Shown here piece by piece: positions 53,814-61,821 of a stretch of 64,000 nt of DNA. The stretch's first letter is position 1. Each line of letters opens with the position of its first letter. The position numbers were made by a program, and so were the translations under genes. The notes under the pieces are model-generated. The model saw nothing but the letters and a program-made list of their open reading frames with translations. It ran no database searches and was not told where the DNA came from. Source of the DNA: Pedobacter endophyticus (GTDB lineage: Bacteria > Bacteroidota > Bacteroidia > Sphingobacteriales > Sphingobacteriaceae); assembly GCF_015679185.1 (NCBI RefSeq), contig NZ_CP064939.1, forward strand, positions 2,542,001 through 2,606,000, written 5' to 3'.

Positions 53814-54767
53814 TTACTTAAAAACCACTTCGGTTGCTCCGTAGCCAAACTTTTCTTTCATGGCATCCATGTAGGTTTTAATATGTGGGTTTTTGCTAAT
53901 CAGTTTGTGAATTTTGTTTCTCAATGTTCCATTTCCCGTGCCATGTATAAACGTCATTTTATCGAAATGATGAACAATGGCTGCATCGAGGGCGTTTTGA
54001 AAGTAGTTCAACTGAATTTGCAGAATTTCATCTGGTTCTAAAAAGTGATGATCGTCTCTAAGCTTTTCGATATGAAGATCAATTTCTTTTGCCGGAATAG
54101 CTACCGTTCTTTTTTCGTCGGCAGATTTAAAAAAGCTTTCTTTCAGTTTCTGCGCATCGATTGTTATCGGCGCAAGATCGTCGAGGCGAATTAGCCATCC
54201 CTTATTATTCAATTGCGGCAATTCTTTTTGTTCGGTAGAAAAATCCTTGGCTCTAAACTTCTTCTTAATAACCAACGGATCAACAGGTTTTACATCAGCC
54301 TTGCTAAAAATAATGATCTGAAAGGTAAATTGGGGCCAAATATCAAGATCAGCTAACGATGCAGAATAAACCAAGCTTGATTGATAAGCTTCAACCACAC
54401 CATGAAATGTTCCTGCGTATTTCTCTTTCCGCTCGGTTGTTAAACCTACCAACAGCACGTTTGGCGATTGATTATACAAATGAAAATGAACCACATTCCC
54501 AACTTTGTTATCGGTGGCCGCAGCTATATAAATTCCGTTTTCAATCTTGCTTACTAACGGAATATTCACTTCAATCGGCTTTGGTGCCGTAACCTCTTCG
54601 GCAGCCGCACCATGGCCATGAACTGATGTTAAATTGCTGATCGCTACAGGTATCTCAAAACCGTCTTCATCGGTAACACCCAAAGTTTGTGTATCGATAA
54701 TTTTCGTTACATAACCTTCACGTTTTTCATCAACAAAACGAACAAAATCTCCTAGTTTAAATTTCAT
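53814..54767 (-). CDS. DUF2027 and Smr-domain protein
   Basis: A 317-residue cytoplasmic protein. Residues 1-60 are a DUF2027/KOW-like barrel (KFKLGDFVRFVDEKREGYVT, IIDTQTLGVTDEDGFEIPV). A middle domain follows (residues about 75-225). The C-terminal 80 residues form a Smr domain: EIDLHIEKLRDDHHFLEPDEI, then FIHGTGNGTLRNKIHKLI (the HGxGxG motif) and the closing YGATEVVFK. Smr domains are nucleases or nucleic-acid binders that act on branched DNA or on stalled ribosomes; the role of this DUF2027 form is not settled. Confidence 0.9.
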   Translation of the reverse strand: MKFKLGDFVRFVDEKREGYVTKIIDTQTLGVTDEDGFEIPVAISNLTSVHGHGAAAEEVTAPKPIEVNIPLVSKIENGIYIAAATDNKVGNVVHFHLYNQSPNVLLVGLTTERKEKYAGTFHGVVEAYQSSLVYSASLADLDIWPQFTFQIIIFSKADVKPVDPLVIKKKFRAKDFSTEQKELPQLNNKGWLIRLDDLAPITIDAQKLKESFFKSADEKRTVAIPAKEIDLHIEKLRDDHHFLEPDEILQIQLNYFQNALDAAIVHHFDKMTFIHGTGNGTLRNKIHKLISKNPHIKTYMDAMKEKFGYGATEVVFK

Positions 54768-54863
54768 ATCTATTTTTTAACCGCAAGGGCACAAAGTACA
54801 CAAAGATTTCAATTTTGCTAAGCGTAAAAATTTGCTTTATGCTTTAGTCTATAACCTTTCTGC

Positions 54864-55784
54864 TTAATGCCGGGTATCGTTACCGTGGTAAATGCTCAAA
54901 TAGCTTTCATATCGAGACACGGCGATGTCGCCATCGTTAACTGCCTCCAAAACGGCACATCCGGGTTCGTTTACGTGACGGCAATTATTAAAACGGCAAT
55001 TGTGCGAAGTTTTAAAAATCTCGGGGAAAAAGTGCCCAAGCTCTTCTTTTTCGATGTCGATGATGCCCAATTCCCTTATTCCGGGCGTATCTACAATGAA
55101 ACCGCCCTGGGGCAGTTCGAACATCTCGGCAAAAGTGGTTGTATGCTGACCTTTATCACTCCAATCGGAAACTTCTCCGGTGCGCAAATCTCTGTCGGGC
55201 AACAAAGCATTAATCAGGCTCGATTTTCCTACGCCCGAATGACCCGAAATCAGGGTAATCTTATCCGTAATCAGCTCTTGAATAACTGGAATGTTGATGC
55301 CCTTTAACGCCGAAACCTGGTAACACGGATAACCAATTTTTTGGTAGATATCCTTAAACTCCTCTAAAATCTCAAGCCCCTCTTTACTAAACAAATCAAG
55401 TTTATTAAATACCAGAACTGCAGGAACATCATAGGCCTCAGCCGTAACTAAAAAACGATCGATAAAGCCAAGCGAAGTTCGCGGCGATGCCAGCGTAACC
55501 AGCAAAATAGCCATATCCAAGTTTGTAGCAAGAATCTGCGCCTGCTTGCTCAGGTTAATTGACTTGCGAATAATATAATTTTTCCGCGGCAATAACTCAT
55601 TAATAATCCCCTGGTTACTATCTCTTTCAAGGTCGAATTTAACGTTGTCACCCACTGCAATTGGGTTGGTTGTCTTAATCCCTTTAATTCTAAATTTACC
55701 CACAATACGGCAGTCGTAACGTTCGCCATTATTGGCCAGAACGCTGTACCAACTTCCCGTAGATTTTATAACTAAGCCCTGCAT
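54864..55784 (-). CDS. rsgA: Ribosome small-subunit-dependent GTPase RsgA
   Basis: A 306-residue circularly permuted GTPase that matures the 30S subunit. Order of motifs is G4 (VFNKLDL), then G5-like (SALKG), G1 (ISGHSGVGKSSLINAL) and G3 (DTPGIRELG), which is the permuted order. The N-terminal OB domain (residues about 1-70) contains KGIKTTNPIAVGDNVKF, and the C-terminal zinc knuckle has CRFNNCRHVNEPGCAV. The frame is open 4 codons upstream; MQGLVIKS is the typical start. Confidence 0.97.
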   Translation of the reverse strand: MQGLVIKSTGSWYSVLANNGERYDCRIVGKFRIKGIKTTNPIAVGDNVKFDLERDSNQGIINELLPRKNYIIRKSINLSKQAQILATNLDMAILLVTLASPRTSLGFIDRFLVTAEAYDVPAVLVFNKLDLFSKEGLEILEEFKDIYQKIGYPCYQVSALKGINIPVIQELITDKITLISGHSGVGKSSLINALLPDRDLRTGEVSDWSDKGQHTTTFAEMFELPQGGFIVDTPGIRELGIIDIEKEELGHFFPEIFKTSHNCRFNNCRHVNEPGCAVLEAVNDGDIAVSRYESYLSIYHGNDTRH

Positions 55785-55944
55785 AATTTGCAACAAAGGT
55801 AAGCATATGATTTGACTGATTTTAGCGCATGTTTAATGGCTTTTTTGAAATCGATTTGTATTATGATAGCCGAAGACTATACATCGCTTTAATTCAGCGC
55901 TATTTTCACTCGCAGAAACATTATCTTAGCCGAAAATCCGAGCA

Positions 55945-56394
55945 ATGGAAAACTTCAAGATTATCGGCATCTCTGTCGAAACGACCAATCAAAACCAGCA
56001 GGCAGCTACCGATCTGGGCAAGCTTTGGCAGCAATTTTATACCGATGAAATCTCAAGCCAAATCGCCAATAAAGAAAGCGAGGATGTGTATGTGATCTAC
56101 ACAGATTATGAGAGCGACTACACAGGCAAGTACACGGCCATTATTGGGCATCGTGTAAGCTCGTTAGCTAATGTTCCGGCTGGTTTTGTGGGTAGAGAAA
56201 TTAAAAATGACAGACTTTTAAGATATACCGCTAAAGGCAAGATACCCGAATCGGTTGTAGAAACCTGGGAAGAGATTTGGGCGAACAACGTGGCGCTTTA
56301 CCGCACTTACGATGCTGATTTTGAAGTTTATGGTGAGAAATCGCAATTAGGAGAAAATTCGGAAGTAGAAATTTATATTGGTTTAAGGAAATAA
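55945..56394 (+). CDS. GyrI-like/effector-binding-domain protein
   Basis: A 149-residue protein of the stand-alone AraC-type effector-binding (GyrI-like) family: FKIIGISVETTNQNQQAATD, IGKLWQQF-like LGKLWQQFYTDEI, DVYVIYTDYESDYTGKYTAI, IGHRVSSLANVPAGFVGREI and VEIYIGLRK at the end. These bind small molecules or, in SbmC, protect gyrase; the ligand here is unknown. The 3' end overlaps the convergent plug-like gene by 22 bases. Confidence 0.88.
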   Translation: MENFKIIGISVETTNQNQQAATDLGKLWQQFYTDEISSQIANKESEDVYVIYTDYESDYTGKYTAIIGHRVSSLANVPAGFVGREIKNDRLLRYTAKGKIPESVVETWEEIWANNVALYRTYDADFEVYGEKSQLGENSEVEIYIGLRK

Positions 56395-56729
56395 CGTTTT
56401 CGCTCCAGATAGGGCTTCAGGCGTTTGTATTCTTTTCGGGATGCCGCTTTCTTGATCGTTACTATAACAACTCCGTAGGCCGCCCGGCTGCCATATAGTG
56501 CAGTTGAAGCAGCATTTTTCAAAACGTTAAGGTTCTCAATTGTATTCGGGTTGATTAGTTGTGCCGACGATTGCTTTAGGATGTAACCTTGTTTCTTAAA
56601 TACAACAACCCAGAGCGGCTGGTGTTCTGGTACCGTTACATAACACCTCATCCTTATTACAGGTTCAGTTTGTGACCAGCACTTGACACCAAGAATACAG
56701 AGTAACAAAATAATAATCGGCGCTTTCAT
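56373..56729 (-). CDS. Stand-alone SusC-type plug fragment protein
   Basis: A 118-residue protein with a signal peptide (WSQ). The mature middle (LINPNTIENLNVLKNAASTA, then LYGSRAAYGVVIVTIKKA) reproduces the strand-helix motif of TonB-dependent SusC receptor plugs, where the consensus is IESIEVLKDASATAIYGSRA and NGVILITTKK. The beta-barrel is missing, and the protein ends in a basic tail (REYKRLKPYLERKRYFL). So it is either a remnant with start and stop intact or a small plug-only protein; similar short proteins with plugs are known in Bacteroidota. Confidence 0.72.
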   Translation of the reverse strand: MKAPIIILLLCILGVKCWSQTEPVIRMRCYVTVPEHQPLWVVVFKKQGYILKQSSAQLINPNTIENLNVLKNAASTALYGSRAAYGVVIVTIKKAASRKEYKRLKPYLERKRYFLKPI

Positions 56730-56795
56730 ATGGTTGACTTTATTTAATGATCCTAAATGAGCACAAATTCCATAATTTGATGTCGAAAGTGTCTG

Positions 56796-56822
56796 ATACG
56801 CATATTTAACTTTAATGCGTAT
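56796..56822 (+). promoter_or_regulatory. ATACGCAT / ATGCGTAT operator-like inverted repeat
   Basis: Two exact 8-base inverted copies (56796-56803 and 56815-56822) lie 9 bases before the broken antitoxin ATG, over a TATATTGA promoter-like box (56820-56827). Confidence 0.5.
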
Positions 56823-56831
56823 ATTGATTAT

Positions 56832-57082
56832 ATGAAAAACGGGTTAGTTTAACAATTGATAAGACCATTTTACTTAGATCCAAGCAATATGCACTGAAAA
56901 ATAACCTTACGCTATCAAAAATGGCCGAAGATTATTTAAAAACTGTCGTAAGTAAAAATGCGTTTGAAACACTTACCGAACTATTGGATAAACTAGATAT
57001 TCCAAAAATTGATGAGGACATTGATTTTAAAAAACAATACTATGAGGAACGAGCAGAAAAATATGGTTTTAAGAAAGAATAA
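56832..57082 (+). pseudogene. DUF6364-type antitoxin broken by a one-base frameshift
   Basis: From ATG 56832 the frame hits a stop after 7 codons. One extra A in the A5 run (56835-56839) would give a classic antitoxin of 83 residues: MKKRVSLTIDKTILLRSKQY, then ALKNNLTLSKMAEDYLKTV, a helix, and a C-terminal acidic-aromatic tail ending EKYGFKKE. This fits the ribbon-helix-helix type that pairs with PIN toxins. After the stop an AAGGAGG (57099-57105) is followed by GTGAATCCGATAG, which could be the ribosome site of a lost toxin gene; repeats follow at 57200. Confidence 0.72.
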
Positions 57083-57199
57083 CTCTTCGAAAGTATAAGG
57101 AGGTGAATCCGATAGTTATCGAACGATAGGTATTAACGCTGTTATTCTGAGTTTTAATTCTCAGGAAAAATCAATATGCCTGGCGGTTCTAAGTCGGTC

Positions 57200-57704
57200 G
57201 TCATTGTGAGGCACGAAGCAATCTACTCTGATAAAACATATCTCGAATGAGATTCCTTCAATCGATGAAAAATCGATTTCGCTACGAAGTAGCCCCTTTG
57301 GGGCAAAGACGGAAATAAAGTCAATGGTAGTGCCCGCTCATGTCATTTAGTCAAGCTCGACGGGTGTCAGTCTGAGCGGAGTCGAAGACCTTTTTTATTG
57401 GATAAAACCATTAACATCCGCCCTTCGACTCCGCTCAGGGTGACAATGTTCTATAATTTTATCCTTAACTAAATGACATTGAGTGCCCGCCTACCCGGAC
57501 GGACAGGTAACGAAGAATCCCCAGGCGATGAAATACCTGCCGTAACTACCAATGAGGCGGATGAGTGGACGTTGATACTAGCTGCTCATGCTGTAATGTT
57601 CAATAAAATAACCCATAGGCGATAGGATTCCAAACTGGAGTTTTGCGGTTTATGTTCTCTTTGTGGCTGCTTGGTTAGAGATTCTCCGCTGCGCTCAGAA
57701 TGAC
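57200..57704. repeat. Cluster of GTCA hairpins after the antitoxin remnant
   Basis: A hairpin at 57200-57225 (stem ATTGT/GCAAT), a GCCCCTTTGGGGC element near 57290, a head-to-head pair at 57366-57444 (left stem GTCT/AGAC, right CCCT/AGGG) and a reverse hairpin at 57679-57704 (ATTCT/AGAAT with inner GAGCGCAGC). The rest of 57446-57890 shows nothing gene-like. Confidence 0.85.
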
Positions 57705-57892
57705 AACAATTCCCGAGCAAAAGTTAATCCTAAGCAGGCGTGAACATCTTTTGTCGATCGCAATTAAATAGGTTTTCGCGTCGTTACTTCTCATAAAGAC
57801 GAATAATCATTCTTAGTTCTCGGTTCAGAAAATACGGCTATTACATACGATTAAACGTTTTATTAAAAATTTTCAATTAAATTTTAAAATTG

Positions 57893-57925
57893 TTTGCAAT
57901 TAAGAAAAATTATCCGCTATTTTAC
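57893..57925 (+). promoter_or_regulatory. Possible promoter of the thr operon
   Basis: TTTG (57893-57896), 21 bases, then TATTTTAC (57918-57925), a partial match to TAnnTTTG. A GGTGTA/TACACC hairpin (57926-57942) begins right at the expected transcript start. Confidence 0.4.
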
Positions 57926-57950
57926 GGTGTACAAAATACACCAAGAGAAA

Positions 57951-58016
57951 ATGACTTTTAATACTTCAATTATTACAACCATTATTATTACCACCGGGAT
58001 AAACCAGCGGGGCTAA
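57951..58016 (+). CDS. thrL: thr operon leader peptide
   Basis: A 21-residue peptide with six Thr and six Ile among its codons (MTFNTSIITTII, then ITTGINQRG). It lies 142 bases before thrA and 36 bases before a strong intrinsic terminator. This is the layout of ribosome-mediated attenuation: shortage of charged tRNA-Thr or tRNA-Ile stalls the ribosome, an alternative pairing forms, and thrA-thrB-thrC is transcribed. CGGGAT in the leader (57995-58000) can pair with GTCCCG in the terminator arm (58055-58060), a possible antiterminator. It is too short to be found by most gene callers. Confidence 0.88.
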   Translation: MTFNTSIITTIIITTGINQRG

Positions 58017-58047
58017 TTTGTTGTAAATTGAATTAACATAAAAACAC

Positions 58048-58086
58048 AAAAAGCGTCCCGACGAAAATCGGGACGCTTTTTTTTTA
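58048..58086 (+). terminator. Attenuator of the thr operon
   Basis: GCGTCCCGA, loop CGAAAA, TCGGGACGC (58053-58076), extended by an A-run against a T-run of nine. A strong intrinsic terminator placed between leader peptide and thrA. Confidence 0.9.
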
Positions 58087-58160
58087 ACCAAAACCATTGA
58101 AACTGCGCAAATACACAAATTAACAAGCAAGGTGCAAGCTTCATTAAAAACCAAAAACTA

Positions 58161-60611
58161 ATGAAAGTATTAAAATTCGGCGGCACATCCGTAGGTTCGG
58201 CCGAGAACATTAAAACGCTACTAAACATAGTGGCCAAAGAAAAATTACAGAGCAATCCGGTAGTTGTATTATCGGCAATGAGTGGCGTAACTAATTTGCT
58301 TACCGACATGGCCGAAAGTGCAGAGCGGGGCGAAGATTACGACGCAAGTTTAAAAGAAATTGAAGCCAAGCATTTTGCCGTAATTCGTTCGCTTTTACCA
58401 GCTGCGGCACAAAACCCGGTGTTTACCCGCTTGAAAATCTTTTTTAATGAACTTGAAGATTTGTTGCAGGCCGTAACCAACCTCCGCGAACTGAGCCTGC
58501 AAACGAAAGATCAGATTTTAAGCTATGGCGAGCGTTGTTCATCATTTATGATTGCGCACATTGCCTCTCAACAATTTGGCGAAGCAATGTATGTAAATGG
58601 ATCGGAACTGATTAAGACAGACAGCAACTTCGGCCAGGCAAAGGTTGACACTAAACTTACTGAAATGTTGATCAACAACTTTTACGAGGCCAATAAAAGC
58701 AAGGTTTTGTTTGTTACAGGTTTCATTGCCAGCAATGCGTCAGGGCGCATAACTACGCTGGGCCGGGGCGGTTCTGATTATACTGCTGCGGTTTGGGGCG
58801 CTGCGCTAAACGCTGAGGAAATTGAAATCTGGACGGATGTAAATGGCATGATGACCGCCGATCCGCGAATTGTAAAAAAGGCTTTCTCATTACCCGAGCT
58901 GAGTTACACCGAGGCCATGGAACTGAGCTATTTTGGGGCGAAGGTGATTTATCCACCAACGATGATCCCGGCTTTCATGAAAAAAATCCCGATCGTTATC
59001 AAAAACACCTTTAAACCCGATTTTTCGGGAACCTATATAAAAAGTGACGTAAAAGTTTCGAGTTTGCCGATTAAGGGTATCTCATCTATCGATCACATTA
59101 GCATCATTAACCTCACTGGTAGCGGAATGGTGGGCAAGGCCGGCTTCAGCGGCCGTTTATTCTCCCTCCTTTCCCGCGAGCAAATTAACGTTGTACTGAT
59201 TACTCAATCATCGTCAGAGCATAGCATCACTTTCGCCGTTAAGCCAACTGATGCGGAGGACGCAATTGCATTGATAAAAAAGGAATTTGAACTCGAACTC
59301 GATGCCAAAAAGCTAGAACTTCCGGTAGTAGAAAAGGATTTGGCGGTGTTGGCTATTGTAGGCGAAAACATGAAACATACGCCAGGCATGAGCGGCAGAT
59401 TGTTTAACGCCCTGGGCAGAAACGGTATCAATGTGAGGGCGATTGCACAAGGATCTTCCGAATACAACATTTCGGTTATCATCAGCAAAGTCGACCTTTC
59501 GAAAGCCGTAAATGCAGTTCACGATGCGTTTTTTACCGATCTAAAACGAACACTTAACATTTTCTGTTTGGGAACGGGAAATATTGGCAAAACATTGTTT
59601 AACCAACTAAAAGAGCAAAGACCTTTCCTTGCAGAAAACAACGATTTGCAGGTGAAAGTTGCCGGAATCAGCAATACGCGTAAAATGATTTTTGAGGCCG
59701 ATGGTTTATCGCTCGACAATTGGGAAACGGACCTGAACACCAATGGCGAACAGGCAGATTTAGCAGGTTTTGTAGAGCGTATGAAAGCAATGAATTTGCC
59801 AAACTGTGTTTTCGTAGACAACACGGCTTCTGAATCTCCCATCGAATTTTACCAAGGTATTTTTGAAAGCAGCATTTCGGTAGTTACGTGTAATAAAAAA
59901 GGAAATTCGGCCGATTTTGCGCAGTACAAGTCGTTTAAAGATACCGCCCGCAAGTTTGGTGTCGATTTTTACTACGAAACTAACGTTGGTGCGGGCTTAC
60001 CGATTATCCGTACGCTAAAAGAACTGATGATGAGCGGCGATAAGGTGGCCCGTATTGAGGCGATTCTTTCAGGAACAATTTCTTACATTTTTAATAACTT
60101 TAAGGGTGAAGCCGGCTTTTACGAAACGGTTAAAGAAGCACAAGAACTTGGCTACACGGAACCCGATCCACGCGACGATTTGAATGGCATGGACTTTATG
60201 CGTAAAATGCTGATTTTGGCCCGCGATGCGGGTTATCCATTGGAAGCCAAAGATGTGAAGATCGACAATATTTTGCCCGAGGCTTGTTTGAAGGCAACAT
60301 CGGTAGAAGATTTTTATGCCGAGTTACAAAAAAATGCGAGTTATTTTGAGGACTTAAAAAACAAAGCAACAAGCGATGGAAAAGTGTTGCGCTACATTGG
60401 CAAACTGGAAGATGGGAACGTAGAAATTAGCCTGCAAATGGTTGATGACAGCCATCCTTTCTATATGCTTTCGGGAAGCGACAACATTATCTCGTTTACA
60501 ACCGACCGGTATAAATCTCGTCCGTTGGTGGTGAAAGGTCCCGGAGCTGGGGCAGAAGTTACAGCTGCCGGTGTTTTTGCCGATATTATCAACGTGGGTA
60601 CGCTAAGCTGA
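58161..60611 (+). CDS. thrA: Bifunctional aspartokinase / homoserine dehydrogenase
   Basis: An 816-residue enzyme carrying out steps 1 and 3 from aspartate to threonine. The N-terminal kinase shows KFGGTSVGSAENIK and the GRGGSDYTAAVWGAALNAEE substrate loop. Two ACT-like regulatory domains follow (residues about 310-465, with GKAGFSGRLFSLLSREQINV and ARAIAQGSS-like VRAIAQGSSEYNISVII). The dehydrogenase begins near FCLGTGNIGKTLF and includes GAGLPIIRTLKELMMSGDKV, RIEAILSGTISYIFN and the catalytic Lys in the AxELGYTEPDPRDDLNGMD loop. Feedback inhibition by threonine is expected. First structural gene behind the attenuator. Confidence 0.97.
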   Translation: MKVLKFGGTSVGSAENIKTLLNIVAKEKLQSNPVVVLSAMSGVTNLLTDMAESAERGEDYDASLKEIEAKHFAVIRSLLPAAAQNPVFTRLKIFFNELEDLLQAVTNLRELSLQTKDQILSYGERCSSFMIAHIASQQFGEAMYVNGSELIKTDSNFGQAKVDTKLTEMLINNFYEANKSKVLFVTGFIASNASGRITTLGRGGSDYTAAVWGAALNAEEIEIWTDVNGMMTADPRIVKKAFSLPELSYTEAMELSYFGAKVIYPPTMIPAFMKKIPIVIKNTFKPDFSGTYIKSDVKVSSLPIKGISSIDHISIINLTGSGMVGKAGFSGRLFSLLSREQINVVLITQSSSEHSITFAVKPTDAEDAIALIKKEFELELDAKKLELPVVEKDLAVLAIVGENMKHTPGMSGRLFNALGRNGINVRAIAQGSSEYNISVIISKVDLSKAVNAVHDAFFTDLKRTLNIFCLGTGNIGKTLFNQLKEQRPFLAENNDLQVKVAGISNTRKMIFEADGLSLDNWETDLNTNGEQADLAGFVERMKAMNLPNCVFVDNTASESPIEFYQGIFESSISVVTCNKKGNSADFAQYKSFKDTARKFGVDFYYETNVGAGLPIIRTLKELMMSGDKVARIEAILSGTISYIFNNFKGEAGFYETVKEAQELGYTEPDPRDDLNGMDFMRKMLILARDAGYPLEAKDVKIDNILPEACLKATSVEDFYAELQKNASYFEDLKNKATSDGKVLRYIGKLEDGNVEISLQMVDDSHPFYMLSGSDNIISFTTDRYKSRPLVVKGPGAGAEVTAAGVFADIINVGTLS

Positions 60612-60720
60612 AAGACTAAAGCTGAAAGCTAAAAGACTAAAGCTGAAAGCTGAAAGCTGAAAGCTAAAAGAATAAAGCTGAAGGCTGACAAACTAAGGCT
60701 GAAAGCGAAAGTCAATAGCC
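60605..60720. repeat. Degenerate AAAGCTGAAAGACTAAAGCTG tract after thrA
   Basis: About ten copies of an 8-15 base unit, the same type as at 3030 and 6635, inserted between thrA and thrB within the operon. Confidence 0.85.
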
Positions 60721-60813
60721 TAACCTCGCAACGCCCTGAAGGGGGCTTTACAATCCATATTACAAACAACAACATAACCAAAGGTTTTGACCCTAGGTAA
60801 AAAATAAGATAAA

Positions 60814-61821
60814 ATGTCAAATACTAATTTAAGCCGAGCTAATGCTTTAGATATAACCGCTGGATTTTCAAAATCCGCCTCTGGGGGGTTGGGGGATAGT
60901 ATCCGCGTGTTTGCCCCTGCCACTGTGGCCAATGTGGTTTGTGGCTTCGATATATTGGGGTTTGCTGTGAACGAGCCTGGTGACGAGGTTGAAATGCGTT
61001 TAACCGCTACGCCGGGTGTGATGATTAAGCGCATTACCGGAGATGATGGTCGCTTACCGTTGGATGCAGCAAAGAATACAGTAAGCGCAAGTGTGCAACA
61101 TTACCTGCAACACATTAACCGCACTGATGTTGGTGTTGAAATCGAATTGCATAAAAAAATGCCCATTGGCAGCGGCTTGGGATCGAGTTCGGCCAGTACC
61201 GTTGCGGGTTTATTTGCCATTAACAAATTAATGGGCGATTTACTTACCGCCAAAGAATTGGTTCCTTTTGCTATGAAAGGCGAAGAACTGGCCTGCGGCT
61301 ATGGCCATGCAGACAATGTTGCCCCCGCAATTTTGGGAGGCTTTGTACTGATCAGAAGTTACGAACCGCTTGATGTAATCTCGTTGCCAACACCTGCCGG
61401 AATGTACGCGGCAATTGTTTATCCTGAGGTGGATGTGCCGACAAAAGATGCCCGCCAAATGATTCGCAGCAAAGTGTTATTGAAAGATGCAGTTACACAA
61501 CTTGGAAACGTTGCCGGTTTGGTAAGCGGACTTTTTATGAACGATTTTGATTTGATCGGCCGCAGCATGAAAGATGTTCTTGTAGAACCCACACGCTCGA
61601 TACTTATTCCCGGTTTCGAAGAGATGCGAACCATTGCCATGGAAAACGGTGCAATCGGCTTCGGAATTTCAGGCTCTGGGCCCTCGGTCTTTTCGCTTGC
61701 AAAAGATGAAGACACAGCCAAAAAGATCACTAAGGCGCAACAACAGCATCTGCATAAAATAAATATCAACAGCAAGGCTTACGTTTCGTCGGTTAATGCC
61801 GAAGGCCCGAGAGTTTTGTAG
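60814..61821 (+). CDS. thrB: Homoserine kinase with a repeat-derived N-terminus
   Basis: A 335-residue GHMP kinase making O-phosphohomoserine. The core has the ATP loop PIGSGLGSSSASTVAGLFAI, the N-terminal APATVANVVCGFDILGFA and the C-terminal FGISGSGPSVFSLA. The first 28 residues (MSNTNLSRANALDITAGFSK and SASGGLGD) are extra relative to usual ThrB, which begins just before SIRVFAPAT. They are encoded by a GGATTTTCAAAATCC hairpin (60862-60876) and a GGGGGTTGGGGGAT sequence (60884-60897) shared with repeats at 45305. TTG at 60889 (codon 26) could be the original or a second start. Confidence 0.95.
   Translation: MSNTNLSRANALDITAGFSKSASGGLGDSIRVFAPATVANVVCGFDILGFAVNEPGDEVEMRLTATPGVMIKRITGDDGRLPLDAAKNTVSASVQHYLQHINRTDVGVEIELHKKMPIGSGLGSSSASTVAGLFAINKLMGDLLTAKELVPFAMKGEELACGYGHADNVAPAILGGFVLIRSYEPLDVISLPTPAGMYAAIVYPEVDVPTKDARQMIRSKVLLKDAVTQLGNVAGLVSGLFMNDFDLIGRSMKDVLVEPTRSILIPGFEEMRTIAMENGAIGFGISGSGPSVFSLAKDEDTAKKITKAQQQHLHKININSKAYVSSVNAEGPRVL

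Noticed and set aside
8908..57704. Terminal inverted repeats of insertion sequences
   Set aside because: The paired hairpins are only 60-130 bases, hold no transposase, and show no clear target duplications.
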